A DNA stretch of 64,000 nt from an uncultured Acinetobacter sp. (GCF_947624825.1 NZ_CANQLZ010000002.1:1-64000), one strand, 5' to 3'; positions 8,357-18,380 are shown, numbered from the stretch's first letter. Numbers and translations: made by a program. The notes: generated by a model from the letters alone, not told the origin.

Positions 8357-9118
8357 ATGTGTATTGTGGCTTTGGCATGGCAGGTCATTGATGGAATGCC
8401 CTTATGCTTAATTTCCAATCGGGATGAATATTATCAGCGCCCAACTCAAGCGCTCAAAGCTTGGGACAAGAGCAATATCATTGCCGGACAAGATCTTGAA
8501 CAAGGTGGCACATGGATGGGCGTGACCAAAACCGGACGTTGGGCGGTGATTACCAATTTTCGTGATGGACAAGACCAAAAACACTATCCGACTTCACGCG
8601 GGCATTTGGTTAGTGATTTTTTACAGTCAGATTTAGCCCCAATTCGCTTTGCAAAATTCTTAGAAGCCAAGCAATGTGATTATGCTGGTTTTAATATCTT
8701 TATGGGTGATCAAACGCAAGCGGTCTATATGAGCAATCGGGGTGAAGCCCCACAAGTGCTTGCACATGGGGTGTATGTAGTTTCCAATGCTTTAATGCAT
8801 GAGCCTTGGGAGAAAACTCGGTATTTACGCAAACGTTTTACCCAAGAGTTATTGCCATTGTTACAACAGACTGAGCAATCTGAGATTGAAGATGCAGTAT
8901 GGGATATTTTGCAAGATCAACGTAAAGTGCCAGTGGATTTGCTGCCTAATACCGGAATTTCTAGTCAAATGGAACAACTACTGTCTTCGACTTTTATTGA
9001 AAGTGCACACTATGGTACGCGTTGTTGTAATTTTTTGACTTTAAAACAGCAAACTTGGCATTGGCTTGAGAAAGATCAAACAGGAAAAATCGTGCCTATA
9101 CAGCAAGTACTGACATAA
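8357..9118 (+). CDS. NRDE-family (TANGO2-like) protein
   Basis: The 253-residue protein starts MCIVALAW and has the family-defining ISNRDEYYQRPT block, DLEQGGTWMGV, GRWAVITNFRDG and TRGHLV segments. A penultimate cysteine (C2) is typical of Ntn-hydrolase-like NRDE proteins after Met removal. The start at 8357 is fixed by CAGGGAG a few bases upstream; the ORF track start 39 nt earlier has no such site. The cellular role is poorly known, with eukaryotic TANGO2 linked to haem and lipid handling. It stands alone and ends at a strong terminator. Confidence 0.88.
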   Translation: MCIVALAWQVIDGMPLCLISNRDEYYQRPTQALKAWDKSNIIAGQDLEQGGTWMGVTKTGRWAVITNFRDGQDQKHYPTSRGHLVSDFLQSDLAPIRFAKFLEAKQCDYAGFNIFMGDQTQAVYMSNRGEAPQVLAHGVYVVSNALMHEPWEKTRYLRKRFTQELLPLLQQTEQSEIEDAVWDILQDQRKVPVDLLPNTGISSQMEQLLSSTFIESAHYGTRCCNFLTLKQQTWHWLEKDQTGKIVPIQQVLT

Positions 9119-9146
9119 AAAAATCCCTCAAGTTGAGGGATTTTTT
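9117..9146. terminator. Bidirectional terminator between NRDE gene and phoX
   Basis: The perfect stem AAATCCCTCAA / TTGAGGGATTT is flanked by A and T runs and lies between converging genes. Confidence 0.9.
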
Positions 9147-9157
9147 ACAATGCTGAT

Positions 9158-11365
9158 TTAAGCAGGTTGAGTCGCTGCTTGCTCAAAACCTTCGCCTGCA
9201 ATGATACCGCCATCTTTACGGGTAATGACCACCGTTGCAGAACGTGGACGTGTACCACGACCACCACTTAAATTAAGCGCTGCTGGGTGGTTGCTTGGCC
9301 ATGTACCGCCTGGGTGCTGTACGTTCACAAAGATTGCTTTGTAATCAGGTGTCATGGTCACACCCGTAATTTCACAACCACTTGGACCAGTTAAGAAACG
9401 ACGTAGTTTTGAGTCATCTAAAACTGCACCAGTCGGTGTTAATCGTGTCGCATCACCTGATTTGGCTTCAGCAATTTTACCATCGCCCACTTGACCTGGT
9501 AATGCTGCCAACATCATACAGTTGGTTTCATCGGTATAAGCGCCATCATCGGTTTGAATCCAAAGAATACCGCGTGGGTCAAACCACATACCATCTGGGC
9601 TTGAGAAGTCGTTGGCATCAGTTAAACCTGAAAGGTTAACATTCTCAAGCGAGTCAGCTTCGGCACCAAATAAGAAGATGTCCCACACAAAGTCTAATGC
9701 AGTTGTCGTGTCGCCATTTTCACGTAAACGGATAATATGACCGTTGATATTACCGCGTAATGAAGTTGAACCACTGTCGTTGTCGAAGTAGTTACGTGGG
9801 TTAGCTGCATCAGTGTCATAGTTACGACCACGATTACTATTGTTGGTTAATGTAACGTATACTTCACCATTTTTTGGATTGACTGCGACCCATTCAGGGC
9901 GATCCATTTTGGTCGCGCCAACAGCATCACCTGCCAAACGTGTATTAATAAGCACATCCGCTTGGTCAGCAAAGCGATATTTATCGTAATTGGCAATTAA
10001 TGGGTTATTGATTGAAAGCTCAATCCATTCACCAGTTGCGCTTTGCGTTGCTTCATTAAAGTCAAATTTCGCCACATAAAGCTTACCGTGGTCCATATAT
10101 TTGTCACCAGCAGCATAGCCGCCGTTAACATCTTTAGGATTCCACTGAGTGTCTGAAACAAATTTGTAGATGTACTCGCCTGTTGAGTCATCACCCATAT
10201 AAAATGCAAGGTTTTGACCGCTAATAGCACGGCTAGCACGGCAATCTTCGTGGGCAAAACGACCAAGCGCAGTACGTTTTACAGGACGCTCAGAGGTTGC
10301 AAATGGATCAATTTCAACAATCCAACCAAAGGTGTTGGTTGAGTTACGGAAATCTTCTTCAGCCGTTAAATCCACTTCTTTACGTGTTAACCAACGGTCG
10401 TATTGGTATTCTGTGTCTGCAACGCGGTTTTCAACCGTATGCCATGCATAATTGCTCTTAGTTGGAATCTTATAACGGCTTAAAGATAACAATTCAGCGT
10501 CAGTACGGTCTGCATCTTCACGTGAGAAGTATTGGTTGAAGTTTTCTTCTGTGGTCAGGTAAGTGCCCCAAGGCGTATAACCATTACCACAGTTGTTAAT
10601 CGTACCTAATGAAAACAGACCTTCAGGGCTTGTTGCTGTTTTAACTAAATCATTACCCTTAACTGGACCTGCAAAATTAATTGGCGTTGCAGCAGTAATA
10701 CGACGGTTAAACGGTGAATTACGGTTAATTTCCACCACTTGTGTGGTTGGATTTTTCACAATATGTACAATAGATACGCCATGTGCGTTGATTTCACGGA
10801 TTACATCATCTTCGCCACGGATTGGTTGACCTACCGTATTATTTGCAGGATGTATTAAACGTGCATTGCTGATGTATTCATGGTTCATCACCAATAAACC
10901 TTCAGTCGATTCATTGGCATCATAGCGCTCGTTTTTCATACCAAAGAAAGTCATGCCATCATGGCATTCGCCCGAACGTTTGGTAAATGACGCGCCCGAT
11001 GGAACATTGTTGTCGTCCCATTCTGCTAAGTTTGGTGCAATTGGGTCGCCCATTGCGTAAAGCACACGCGCTTCATAGCCTTCAGGTACGCTAAATGCAT
11101 TTAAAGTGTTTTTATCTACAGCTTTAAACTGTAATGATGATGGTAGTTTACTTTCATCAAAAACAGAATCATCAACAATTGATGCTGAATCATTGTCATC
11201 ACTACAGCCTGTTAATGTTGTTGCTAAAGTGATGGCAACAGCACCACCTGCAGTTTTAGTAATGAGTTCACGGCGACTGATCTTTTTATTAAACAGATCT
11301 AAAAATTCAGCATTTCCTGAAGTATTGCTGTCGTAATCATCATTAAAAGGCATTTGTTCAGACAT
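9158..11365 (-). CDS. phoX: PhoX-family alkaline phosphatase, Tat exported
   Basis: PhoX enzymes are calcium- and iron-dependent phosphatases that release phosphate from organic esters outside the cytoplasm. The 735-residue protein has a twin-arginine signal, KISRRELITKTAGG, then a hydrophobic stretch ending LTGC, so it may also be lipidated. Characteristic blocks include ECHDGMTFFG, LLVMNHEYIS, NNCGNGYTPWGTYLTTEEN, GRFAHEDCRAS and SPDGMWFDPRGILWIQTDDGA. The gene follows tatABC on the same strand with a hairpin between, which places a Tat substrate beside its exporter. A weak Pho-box-like site lies upstream. Confidence 0.92.
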   Translation of the reverse strand: MSEQMPFNDDYDSNTSGNAEFLDLFNKKISRRELITKTAGGAVAITLATTLTGCSDDNDSASIVDDSVFDESKLPSSLQFKAVDKNTLNAFSVPEGYEARVLYAMGDPIAPNLAEWDDNNVPSGASFTKRSGECHDGMTFFGMKNERYDANESTEGLLVMNHEYISNARLIHPANNTVGQPIRGEDDVIREINAHGVSIVHIVKNPTTQVVEINRNSPFNRRITAATPINFAGPVKGNDLVKTATSPEGLFSLGTINNCGNGYTPWGTYLTTEENFNQYFSREDADRTDAELLSLSRYKIPTKSNYAWHTVENRVADTEYQYDRWLTRKEVDLTAEEDFRNSTNTFGWIVEIDPFATSERPVKRTALGRFAHEDCRASRAISGQNLAFYMGDDSTGEYIYKFVSDTQWNPKDVNGGYAAGDKYMDHGKLYVAKFDFNEATQSATGEWIELSINNPLIANYDKYRFADQADVLINTRLAGDAVGATKMDRPEWVAVNPKNGEVYVTLTNNSNRGRNYDTDAANPRNYFDNDSGSTSLRGNINGHIIRLRENGDTTTALDFVWDIFLFGAEADSLENVNLSGLTDANDFSSPDGMWFDPRGILWIQTDDGAYTDETNCMMLAALPGQVGDGKIAEAKSGDATRLTPTGAVLDDSKLRRFLTGPSGCEITGVTMTPDYKAIFVNVQHPGGTWPSNHPAALNLSGGRGTRPRSATVVITRKDGGIIAGEGFEQAATQPA

Positions 11366-11430
11366 ATTATTTTCCTAGCGATTAAGTGCGTCGGTATTTG
11401 AATGGTTGAGCACCACATTAAAGTGCGAAT

Positions 11431-11448
11431 ATGACAAAATATTGAAGG
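11431..11448 (-). promoter_or_regulatory. Weak Pho-box-like site upstream of phoX
   Basis: On the minus strand CCTTCAA-TATT-TTGTCAT has two 7-mers at 11-bp spacing. The second matches the CTGTCAT consensus at 6 of 7 positions, the first at only 4. The position, about 65 bp before the phoX start, suits a PhoB-activated promoter, but the match is marginal. Confidence 0.35.
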
Positions 11449-11469
11449 GTTTATTGCAATCTGATGAAA

Positions 11470-11500
11470 TAAAAAAAGAGCAGATAAAACTGCTCTTTAA
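11470..11500. terminator. Terminator between tatC and phoX
   Basis: The stem AAAGAGCAG / CTGCTCTTT has an ATAAAA loop and A/T flanks. Read on the minus strand it follows the tatC stop and is upstream of phoX, so phoX probably has its own promoter. Confidence 0.8.
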
Positions 11501-11517
11501 TTTATTAAATTTTTGTT

Positions 11518-12270
11518 TTAATTACGTTTTTCTAATATTTTTCCGGCCAGTAAACCCAACTCAAACAACATCCACATTGGAATGGCAAGCATAATCATAG
11601 AGAGGGCATCAGGTGGTGTTGCAAACATCGCCACAAAAAAACAACCCACAATAATAAAGCGTCGATTGGCTGCCAATTGTTCGGTGGTGACTACACCAAT
11701 TAAAATTAAAATTAAGGTGACAATTGGAATTTCAAAGGTTAAGCCAAAGACTAAAAATAGCTTTAAACAGAAACTCAAGTAGCTATTAATATCGGTCATA
11801 GGTGCGACTGTTTCGGGCGCCACACTCATAAAAAAATGCAAGATTGAAGGCAGTGCTACAAAATAAGCAAAGGCAATACCACTATAAAACAGCACAATAC
11901 TACTGACCAACAAAGGCAACGCTAAGCGCTTTTCTTTAGCATAAAGTGCTGGGCGTACAAAGTCCCATAACTGATAAATGATAAATGGCATAGCAAGCAT
12001 CAGTGCTACAAAGAAATTGAGCTTGAATGGTGCCATAAAGGTAGCCGTCACATCGGTTGCAATCATTGATGATGTGGTGGGCATTTGCGCACGCAGTGGC
12101 TCAGACATGAGTTGATACGTTTCATTAGCAAAGGGCAATAAGCAAAAAAACAATACCAACAACAGACCCACAATTTTAAATAAATGCCGACGTAGCACAA
12201 TTAAGTGTTTAGTAATCGGCATTTCTTGAAGTTGTTCAGCATCTTTAAGTGGCTGTGAGTGTGTGTTCAT
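11518..12270 (-). CDS. tatC: Sec-independent translocase subunit TatC
   Basis: TatC is the inner-membrane receptor that, with TatB, recognises twin-arginine signals. The 250-residue protein has six hydrophobic helices and the typical N-terminal PITKHLIVLRRHLFKIVG, an F-E-I-P helix (FGLTFEIPIVTL) and the RRFIIVGCFFVAMFATPPDALSM block. It overlaps tatB by 4 nt (ATGA), indicating coupled translation, and is the last gene of tatABC. Confidence 0.97.
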   Translation of the reverse strand: MNTHSQPLKDAEQLQEMPITKHLIVLRRHLFKIVGLLLVLFFCLLPFANETYQLMSEPLRAQMPTTSSMIATDVTATFMAPFKLNFFVALMLAMPFIIYQLWDFVRPALYAKEKRLALPLLVSSIVLFYSGIAFAYFVALPSILHFFMSVAPETVAPMTDINSYLSFCLKLFLVFGLTFEIPIVTLILILIGVVTTEQLAANRRFIIVGCFFVAMFATPPDALSMIMLAIPMWMLFELGLLAGKILEKRN

Positions 12271-12671
12271 ACGGCCACCTTGTAGACAGGGCTAGCGAGC
12301 TTTTTAGTTTGCAGCGGTACAGCGAGTATTGGTTTTTCGTAAGGTACATAAGCGGTAGCTGGTGACTGTTTTTCTAGCACAGCGACTTCAGGCTCAATAA
12401 GATTGACCTTTTGTTGTTCAAGCGTCTGCATTTGTATCTGCATTTTCGCTTCAAGTTCCTGAATTTTTTTCATCTCTTGCTGCATTTGTTCACGCAGCTC
12501 AGATAAACGTAACTCACGATCAATATCGTTTTGTACATTACTGATTAAACGTTTAATTTTGGCGTAAGTTTTACCAGCAAAACGCGCAGCTTGCGGTAAT
12601 TTATCTGGCCCGAGCACCAATAATGCAATGATGCCGAATAGCAGCAACTCCGCCATTCCAATATTGAGCAT
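12267..12671 (-). CDS. tatB: Sec-independent translocase subunit TatB
   Basis: This 134-residue protein has one N-terminal membrane helix (MLNIGMAELLLFGIIALLVLGPDKLP) with the conserved Glu and the Gly-Pro hinge, then an amphipathic helix and a long charged coiled-coil region. TatB forms the substrate-binding complex with TatC. It is 15 nt after tatA and overlaps tatC by 4 nt. Confidence 0.96.
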   Translation of the reverse strand: MLNIGMAELLLFGIIALLVLGPDKLPQAARFAGKTYAKIKRLISNVQNDIDRELRLSELREQMQQEMKKIQELEAKMQIQMQTLEQQKVNLIEPEVAVLEKQSPATAYVPYEKPILAVPLQTKKLASPVYKVAV

Positions 12672-12686
12672 GACAAGACATCCAAA

Positions 12687-12905
12687 TTAATTTTTATGAA
12701 TAGAATCTAAATTTTGGGCGCTATGTTCTAAGGTGCGTGGTTCGCTAAGTTGAGTTTGAGTTTTCTCATCTTCACGAATTGATTTTTTAAAATCTTTGAC
12801 AGCACCACCCACATCTTTACCGAGGTTTTTAAGTTTTGATGTGCCAAACAATAACAACACCACAATCGCAAAAATAAGGACATGCCAAATTGATAAACCA
12901 GCCAT
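12687..12905 (-). CDS. tatA: Sec-independent translocase subunit TatA
   Basis: This 72-residue protein has the TatA pattern: a short membrane helix ([16 protein letters not shown]), the [22 protein letters not shown] amphipathic segment and an acidic polar tail. TatA oligomers form the pathway across the membrane. It is the first gene of the tatABC operon. Confidence 0.96.
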   Translation of the reverse strand: MAGLSIWHVLIFAIVVLLLFGTSKLKNLGKDVGGAVKDFKKSIREDEKTQTQLSEPRTLEHSAQNLDSIHKN

Positions 12906-13065
12906 CTTTTTTCTCTTCGTTTGTAATGTTGCCTATATCAACAGTTCTATATGACAAGGTGGTGACGTTTATATTGCAGTTTTGAGTCAGGGCATAAGCC
13001 TGTGCAGGTTAATGGTGTTCAATACACAAATAAAAAAATAAGCTTAAAATTGTTATTAAGAAAAG

Positions 13066-13100
13066 AAATTAGGCTGCACTCTGAATAGCACAGCCTAAAA
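13066..13100 (-). terminator. rdgB terminator
   Basis: On the minus strand TAGGCTG / CAGCCTA forms a stem with a GC-extended interior, followed by a T-rich stretch. It sits at the end of rdgB. Confidence 0.65.
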
Positions 13101-13102
13101 TA

Positions 13103-13738
13103 TTAGCGTAGCGATTCGCGTAATAATTGCATGGCTTGACCACGATGGCTGATTTTATTTTTGTCTATTTTGGATAAATCGGCACTTGAGCAGCCAAGTT
13201 CAGGCAACCAAAAGAGCGGATCATAGCCAAAACCATTGTCACCACGAGCTTGTTCTAAAATTTCGCCATGCCAAAGCCCTTGGAAAATTTTAGGTAATGG
13301 ATCATCAGCATGTTCAACCAAAGCTAAAACACAAACAAACATACCTTGAATAGGCTGATTGGGTTGGCGTAAGGGCACAAGATCGGCTAAAAGCTTGGTA
13401 TTGTTGGCTGTATCATCGCCGTGTGCGCCTGCATAGCGTGCTGAGTAAATGCCCGGTGCACCGCCTAATATCGGTACACATAGCCCTGAGTCATCAGCAA
13501 TAGCAGGTTTGCCTGAAATACGTGCCGCATGACGCGCCTTAATAATGGCATTTTCGACAAAACTTAAACCATCTTCAATCGCATCTTCAATATTAAGCTG
13601 ACCTTGTGGCACCACTTCTACAGGCAAGTTGAGTTGGTGAAACATATTTTCAAACTCAGCAATTTTGCCTTTATTGTTACTGGCTAAAACCAAAGTGCTT
13701 TGTGATAGCCATGCATTGTTAGACATAAAGTTACTCAT
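13103..13738 (-). CDS. rdgB: RdgB/HAM1 non-canonical purine NTP pyrophosphatase
   Basis: This enzyme hydrolyses dITP, dXTP and ITP to monophosphates, keeping deaminated purines out of DNA. The 211-residue protein has the [15 protein letters not shown]-terminal block, a [22 protein letters not shown] metal and substrate segment, the GIYSARYAG motif and [15 protein letters not shown], all family hallmarks. Two in-frame Met codons (residues 1 and 5) are possible starts. It is flanked by terminators, so it is monocistronic. Confidence 0.95.
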   Translation of the reverse strand: MSNFMSNNAWLSQSTLVLASNNKGKIAEFENMFHQLNLPVEVVPQGQLNIEDAIEDGLSFVENAIIKARHAARISGKPAIADDSGLCVPILGGAPGIYSARYAGAHGDDTANNTKLLADLVPLRQPNQPIQGMFVCVLALVEHADDPLPKIFQGLWHGEILEQARGDNGFGYDPLFWLPELGCSSADLSKIDKNKISHRGQAMQLLRESLR

Positions 13739-13780
13739 AGAATTTAGATTTTTCCTAGTGTAACTGATTTTATCTCAGCA

Positions 13781-13804
13781 ATAAAAAAGCACCCGAAGGT
13801 GCTT
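13781..13804 (-). terminator. Terminator of the metX-metW-Sel1 operon
   Basis: The stem AAGCACC / GGTGCTT with a CGAA-type tetraloop is followed on the minus strand by a T run. Confidence 0.85.
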
Positions 13805-13809
13805 GTGTT

Positions 13810-14397
13810 TTATAAACCCTGAATCCATTGATCAGCACGATCGCGTGCTTGACGAATTTGCTCTTGGGTTAAGTTAGCAGCAAGTGCTGTCTTTTTACCT
13901 TCTGAGAGGCTAATGACTTTATTATCAAGCATACCGTCACGGGTTGAGAGTTCATACCACTGATAAGCCCCAACAAAGTTACGCTTTTTTTCATCTAACA
14001 GGGCTAAATTAAAACTGGCACGGTTATCGCCGCGGCTTGCAGCTTTTTCTAAATACTGACGACCTAAAGCTTCATTTCTTGAGGTACCTTGACCATCAAT
14101 CAACATACGTCCTACATTAAGTTGCGCTGATGCTAAACCTTGATCTGCAGCAAGTTTGTACCAACTAAAGGCTTGTTTTACATCTTGCTTTACATCTTTG
14201 CCATATTCATATTTAGTGCCTAAATAAAACTGTGCACCAGCTTGACCTGATTTGGCAGCTTGGCTTAAGTTTTGAATATCCATGACTGAATAACGTGCAG
14301 CTTGATTGGAAATTGAGTTATTTGGTGCAACATAGTCAGCTTGTACTTGCAGACTAAATAATCCTAAAAATAAACCACTAATTAATATTTTTTTCAT
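13810..14397 (-). CDS. Sel1-repeat (TPR-like) periplasmic protein
   Basis: The 195-residue product has a Sec signal peptide (MKKILISGLFLGLFSLQVQA). It then has about three Sel1-like repeats, seen as AKSGQAGAQFYLGTKYEYG, AADQGLASAQLNVGRMLIDGQG and AASRGDNRASFNLALL. Sel1 repeats form helical solenoids that scaffold protein contacts. It overlaps the metW stop by 4 nt and ends the metX-metW transcript. The link to methionine synthesis is positional only and may be accidental. Confidence 0.85.
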   Translation of the reverse strand: MKKILISGLFLGLFSLQVQADYVAPNNSISNQAARYSVMDIQNLSQAAKSGQAGAQFYLGTKYEYGKDVKQDVKQAFSWYKLAADQGLASAQLNVGRMLIDGQGTSRNEALGRQYLEKAASRGDNRASFNLALLDEKKRNFVGAYQWYELSTRDGMLDNKVISLSEGKKTALAANLTQEQIRQARDRADQWIQGL

Positions 14398-14987
14398 AGA
14401 GCGCTCACCCGATAAATTGCGACTTCACCAAACAAGTTTGGGATATGTTTACTGAGTAAACTACCTTGTTGATCCCCATTTACGGCGAGTCGATTGATAA
14501 TTCGAATATTATTTTCTTCACACAACGCTTCAAAGTCACGGAAGGTACATAAGTGAATGTTTGGTGTGTTGTACCACATGTATGGCAGTGCATCAGAAAC
14601 CGGCATTTTCCCTTTTAAGGCCAAGAAAGAACGGGTCTTCCAATGGGCAAAGTTGGGAAAGGTAATAATGGCTTGTTTACCTACCCGTACCATGTCACGC
14701 AATAAAACATCTGGTGCATCTACTGCTTGCAAAGCCTGTGCCATGACCACGTAATCAAAAGATTGATCTGCAAACCGACTTAAACCAAGATTTAAATCTT
14801 GCTGAATAATATTTAAGCCACGACTGATGGCAATTGCAATCTTTTCTTGATCAATTTCGAGACCATAAGCGCGGATATTGTGTTTTTTGCTCATATGCTC
14901 GAGTAATTCACCTTCACCACAACCTAAATCTAAAACGCGTGAGCCGGGTTTAATCCACTTTTCGGCAAGCTGTTGATCAATACGCAT
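14394..14987 (-). CDS. metW: Methionine biosynthesis protein MetW
   Basis: MetW is a SAM-methyltransferase-fold protein required with MetX for homoserine acylation in many proteobacteria. The 197-residue protein shows SAM motif I VLDLGCGEGELL, the acidic residue in AYGLEIDQEKI, and FDYVVMAQALQAVDAPD followed by ITFPNFAHWKTR, a conserved MetW block. Its start codon touches the metX stop at 14987, so the two are translationally coupled. Confidence 0.95.
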   Translation of the reverse strand: MRIDQQLAEKWIKPGSRVLDLGCGEGELLEHMSKKHNIRAYGLEIDQEKIAIAISRGLNIIQQDLNLGLSRFADQSFDYVVMAQALQAVDAPDVLLRDMVRVGKQAIITFPNFAHWKTRSFLALKGKMPVSDALPYMWYNTPNIHLCTFRDFEALCEENNIRIINRLAVNGDQQGSLLSKHIPNLFGEVAIYRVSAL

Positions 14988-16144
14988 TACACGCTCTCCT
15001 TGGTTGCTTGAAGATGTTCTTTACCACCTAAAAACGCCCGTAATGATTTGACGTACAAAGGAATTGGGAACAAGAATGAGTCGTGACCTTGTTCGGCATC
15101 AATATCTAAATAGCTCACCGGTTTGTTATTGCAAATTAAAGCATCAACAATTTCTTGTGAACGTGCAGGAGTAAAGCGCCAATCGGTGGTAAACGAGACC
15201 AACAAAAACTGACATTTTGGTTCAGCCATGGCTTTGACTAAAGATTGCTCATATTCACGCGCAGGATCAAAGTAATCTAAGGCTTTGGTCATAATTAAAT
15301 AGGTATTGGCATCAAAATTACGGCTAAATTGCTCGCCTTGATAGCGTAAATAACTTTCGACTTGGAATTCCACATCAAAACCATACATAAATTTGCCCGA
15401 CTTTAAGTCACGGCCAAATTTTTGTTTCATGGCTTCTTCAGACAAATAGGTAATATGACCAACCATACGCGCTAAAATTAAGCCACGTTTTGGGTAACTA
15501 TCATTTTCTAAATAGCGCCCATCATAAAAGTCAGGGTCAGATAAAATCGACTGACGTGCCACTTCGTTAAAGGCAATATTTTGTGCCGATAGTTTTGGCG
15601 CACTGGCAATAATCACGCATTTTTGCAGACGATCTGGGTAATCCACGCTCCATTGTAGCGCCTGCATGCCACCTAAAGAGCCGCCAATAATCGCGTACCA
15701 CTGAGCAATACCTAAGCGGTCAGAAAGCATGGCTTGAGTTTTCACCCAATCACGTACTGTGACCAATGGAAAATCAGGGCCATAAGGGCGATTGTCATTT
15801 TCAGGGTTGGGGGATGTAGGCCCAGTTGAGCCATGACAGCCACCAATATTATTAAGCGCCACCACAAAGAATTCATTGGTATCAATGGCTTTATTGGGCC
15901 CAATACAAGCATCCCACCAGCCCGGCTTTTTGTCATCTTCGTGATGATAACCCGCTGCATGGTGATGCCCAGATAAGGCATGACAGATCAAAATAGCATT
16001 CGATTGATCGGCATTGAGTGTGCCATAGGTTTCGACCATTAAATCAAAACGCGGCAATACTCGACCACATTCAAGCTCTAACGGCTCGTCAAAAGAGAAC
16101 TTTTGTGGAATCACAAGACCCACGGAGTCAGCTGGGAAAGACAC
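14987..16144 (-). CDS. metX: Homoserine O-acyltransferase MetX
   Basis: MetX acylates homoserine in the first committed step of methionine synthesis. The 385-residue alpha/beta hydrolase has the oxyanion block [14 protein letters not shown], the nucleophile elbow [12 protein letters not shown] and the terminal GHDSFL histidine. Whether acetyl-CoA or succinyl-CoA is used cannot be decided by eye. The start is GTG ([10 protein letters not shown]) with a weak Shine-Dalgarno. It is the first gene of a metX-metW-Sel1 operon. Confidence 0.94.
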   Translation of the reverse strand: MSFPADSVGLVIPQKFSFDEPLELECGRVLPRFDLMVETYGTLNADQSNAILICHALSGHHHAAGYHHEDDKKPGWWDACIGPNKAIDTNEFFVVALNNIGGCHGSTGPTSPNPENDNRPYGPDFPLVTVRDWVKTQAMLSDRLGIAQWYAIIGGSLGGMQALQWSVDYPDRLQKCVIIASAPKLSAQNIAFNEVARQSILSDPDFYDGRYLENDSYPKRGLILARMVGHITYLSEEAMKQKFGRDLKSGKFMYGFDVEFQVESYLRYQGEQFSRNFDANTYLIMTKALDYFDPAREYEQSLVKAMAEPKCQFLLVSFTTDWRFTPARSQEIVDALICNNKPVSYLDIDAEQGHDSFLFPIPLYVKSLRAFLGGKEHLQATKESV

Positions 16145-16183
16145 GGGAATAATTCGCCTTAAATCTTTGGAGTAAACGTAGAA

Positions 16184-16207
16184 AAGGATACCACCGAGGG
16201 TATCCTT
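16184..16207 (-). terminator. leuA terminator
   Basis: The perfect stem AAGGATACC / GGTATCCTT is followed by TTTTC on the minus strand, downstream of leuA. Confidence 0.8.
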
Positions 16208-16233
16208 GTATAAAGTGCTTTGTTATTGTGCTT

Positions 16234-17931
16234 TTAAACCGCAGCAGCAATCACTTGATCAGTGCTTAACACACCTTGTTCAATCAAACGATTGGTACAA
16301 GCAATAATCGCTTCAATTGATGAAGTGACAATATTGTCATGCACACCTGCACCAAAAGCAGATTTACCCGTACCTTGTACTTGTAATTCAACCAATGCTA
16401 AAGCTTTGGCATCTGCACCTGCACTAATACTGCGCTCTTCGTAGTTTAAAACATCAATTGGCAATTGAAGAGCATTTAAAATGGCAGAGATTGGACCATT
16501 GCCTTCACCACGAATTTGCTGCGTTTGACCATTAACCTCAATATCAAGCTCAATGACTTGTTTGCCATTTTCATCATGCAAACGGTAATTCTTGGCTGAA
16601 TAATGCGCATCTTTAGTCGCCACATAGGTCTTTTGAAATAAATTCCAAATCTGTTGCGCGCTGACTTCAATGCCTTCGTCATCAGCAACTTGTTGCACCA
16701 CTTGCGAGAATTCAATTTGCAAACGACGTGGCAAGGTCACGTTGTAATTGGCTTCTAACAAGTATGCAATACCGCCTTTACCCGATTGAGAGTTGACACG
16801 AATCACCGCATCATAGTCACGACCTAAATCTTTCGGGTCGATTGGCAAATAAGGCATATCCCAAATTTCTTCATTCTTTTGTAACTCAAAGCCTTTTTTA
16901 ATGGCATCTTGGTGTGAGCCAGAAAATGCAGTAAAGACTAAATCGCCCGCATACGGATGACGAGGGTGTACAGGTAATCCAGTACATTCTTCAACGGTTG
17001 CAATAATTTCATTGATATTGGAAAAATCAAGCTTTGGCGCTACACCTTGGGTATACATGTTTAAAGCAATGGCTGCAACATCCACGTTACCGGTACGCTC
17101 GCCATTACCAAACACACAACCTTCTACACGGTCAGCACCTGCCATAATGGCAAGTTCAGACGCTGCAATACCACAGCCACGGTCGTTATGACAATGTACC
17201 GAAATAATCACGCCATCACGACGTTGTAAATTACGATGCATCCATTCAACTTGGTCGGCATATACGTTTGGACCTGATACTTCCACAGTTGCTGGTAAGT
17301 TTAAGATCACTTTATTTTCAGGGCTTGCTCCCCAAATTTCAGTCACTGCATCACACACGTCTTTGGCAACTTCTAATTCAGTTGCAGAAAAACATTCCGG
17401 TGAATATTGGAAGATAAACTCAGTTTCAGGCTGTTTGGCTGCATATTCTTTGACTTTAGTTGCAGCATTAATGGCTAGATTTTTTGCACCGGCAATATCT
17501 ACATTCAATACTTTTTGACGGAAGGTCGGTGAGTTTGAGTTATAAATATGCACAATGGCACGTTTAGCACCCTGTAATGCTTCAAAAGTGCGTTGAATCA
17601 AATGGTCACGCGCTTGTACCAACACTTCAATATACACGTCATCTGGAATATGACCTTCTTCAATTAATTTACGTGTGAAGTCAAAGTCAATTTGTGATGC
17701 CGAGGGAAAGCCAATCTCAATATGTTTAAAGCCAATTTTCACCAACATTTGGAACATTTTAAATTTCTTTTCAATGTCCATTGGCTCAAAGATCGCTTGG
17801 TTGCCGTCACGTAAGTCGGTGCTCATCCAAATTGGCGCTTGTGTAATTTCGTTATTTGGCCATTGACGGTCAGGTAGATCAACACGTTGATACATGCGAC
17901 GGTATTTTTTACTTGGATCAGCCAACATCAT
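16234..17931 (-). CDS. leuA: 2-isopropylmalate synthase
   Basis: LeuA condenses 2-oxoisovalerate with acetyl-CoA, the committed step to leucine. The 565-residue protein is the longer LeuA type, with [16 protein letters not shown] (metal-binding Asp), [17 protein letters not shown] (metal-ligand histidines), [10 protein letters not shown] and a C-terminal regulatory domain from about residue 430 that usually binds leucine. A strong GAGGAG Shine-Dalgarno precedes the ATG. The upstream region has a dyad and a hairpin described separately. Confidence 0.96.
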   Translation of the reverse strand: MMLADPSKKYRRMYQRVDLPDRQWPNNEITQAPIWMSTDLRDGNQAIFEPMDIEKKFKMFQMLVKIGFKHIEIGFPSASQIDFDFTRKLIEEGHIPDDVYIEVLVQARDHLIQRTFEALQGAKRAIVHIYNSNSPTFRQKVLNVDIAGAKNLAINAATKVKEYAAKQPETEFIFQYSPECFSATELEVAKDVCDAVTEIWGASPENKVILNLPATVEVSGPNVYADQVEWMHRNLQRRDGVIISVHCHNDRGCGIAASELAIMAGADRVEGCVFGNGERTGNVDVAAIALNMYTQGVAPKLDFSNINEIIATVEECTGLPVHPRHPYAGDLVFTAFSGSHQDAIKKGFELQKNEEIWDMPYLPIDPKDLGRDYDAVIRVNSQSGKGGIAYLLEANYNVTLPRRLQIEFSQVVQQVADDEGIEVSAQQIWNLFQKTYVATKDAHYSAKNYRLHDENGKQVIELDIEVNGQTQQIRGEGNGPISAILNALQLPIDVLNYEERSISAGADAKALALVELQVQGTGKSAFGAGVHDNIVTSSIEAIIACTNRLIEQGVLSTDQVIAAAV

Positions 17932-18380
17932 GAGATAACTCCTCGTACAAGTTCCATTACGCTGCTTAAAATGTAATGGGCTTTAGAATATAGATTGTGT
18001 CTATTGGTCTTGGTTACAAGTGCAAGGCTTAACCTGTCAAGTAAAGTATTGAGTTGACTTTACTTGGGGCACTTGCCTTTTTTATGCCTTATAAATCTAT
18101 AACTTAAAGTTTAATCGAGTTAAACCGAAAAGTTTTTGCTTTTTCTATGGATTTTAGTCTTATGTTAAAAAAGATTTTCTTATATAAGACTTAATTTGGA
18201 AAATATTTTCATGATCTTGTTTAAATAATGATTAATTTTTGCAAGATCATCAAAAAAACCATTTTTATTTCAGTATTGAGTTTTTGTTCGTAGTCAATCA
18301 AGCATCAACAGTGGTGGCTGTATTATACCTATAATCTTGGGTTAATTTGTCATAGATACTGCTTATATGTAAAGCATATA
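17932..18380 (-). promoter_or_regulatory. leuA upstream region with dyad operator candidate and leader hairpin
   Basis: No gene is visible here. On the minus strand there is a perfect 10-bp inverted repeat, CAAGTAAAGT / ACTTTACTTG (18038-18066), nested in a CAAGTGC / GCACTTG repeat (18017-18075). A -35-like TTGACA (18035-18040) overlaps the dyad, and TGTAAC (18013-18018) lies 16 bp downstream as a possible -10. Closer to the gene, CCATTAC / GTAATGG (17954-17979) forms a leader hairpin about 10 nt before the Shine-Dalgarno. The rest is AT-rich with nothing recognised. I see no clear leucine-rich leader peptide. Confidence 0.5.
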
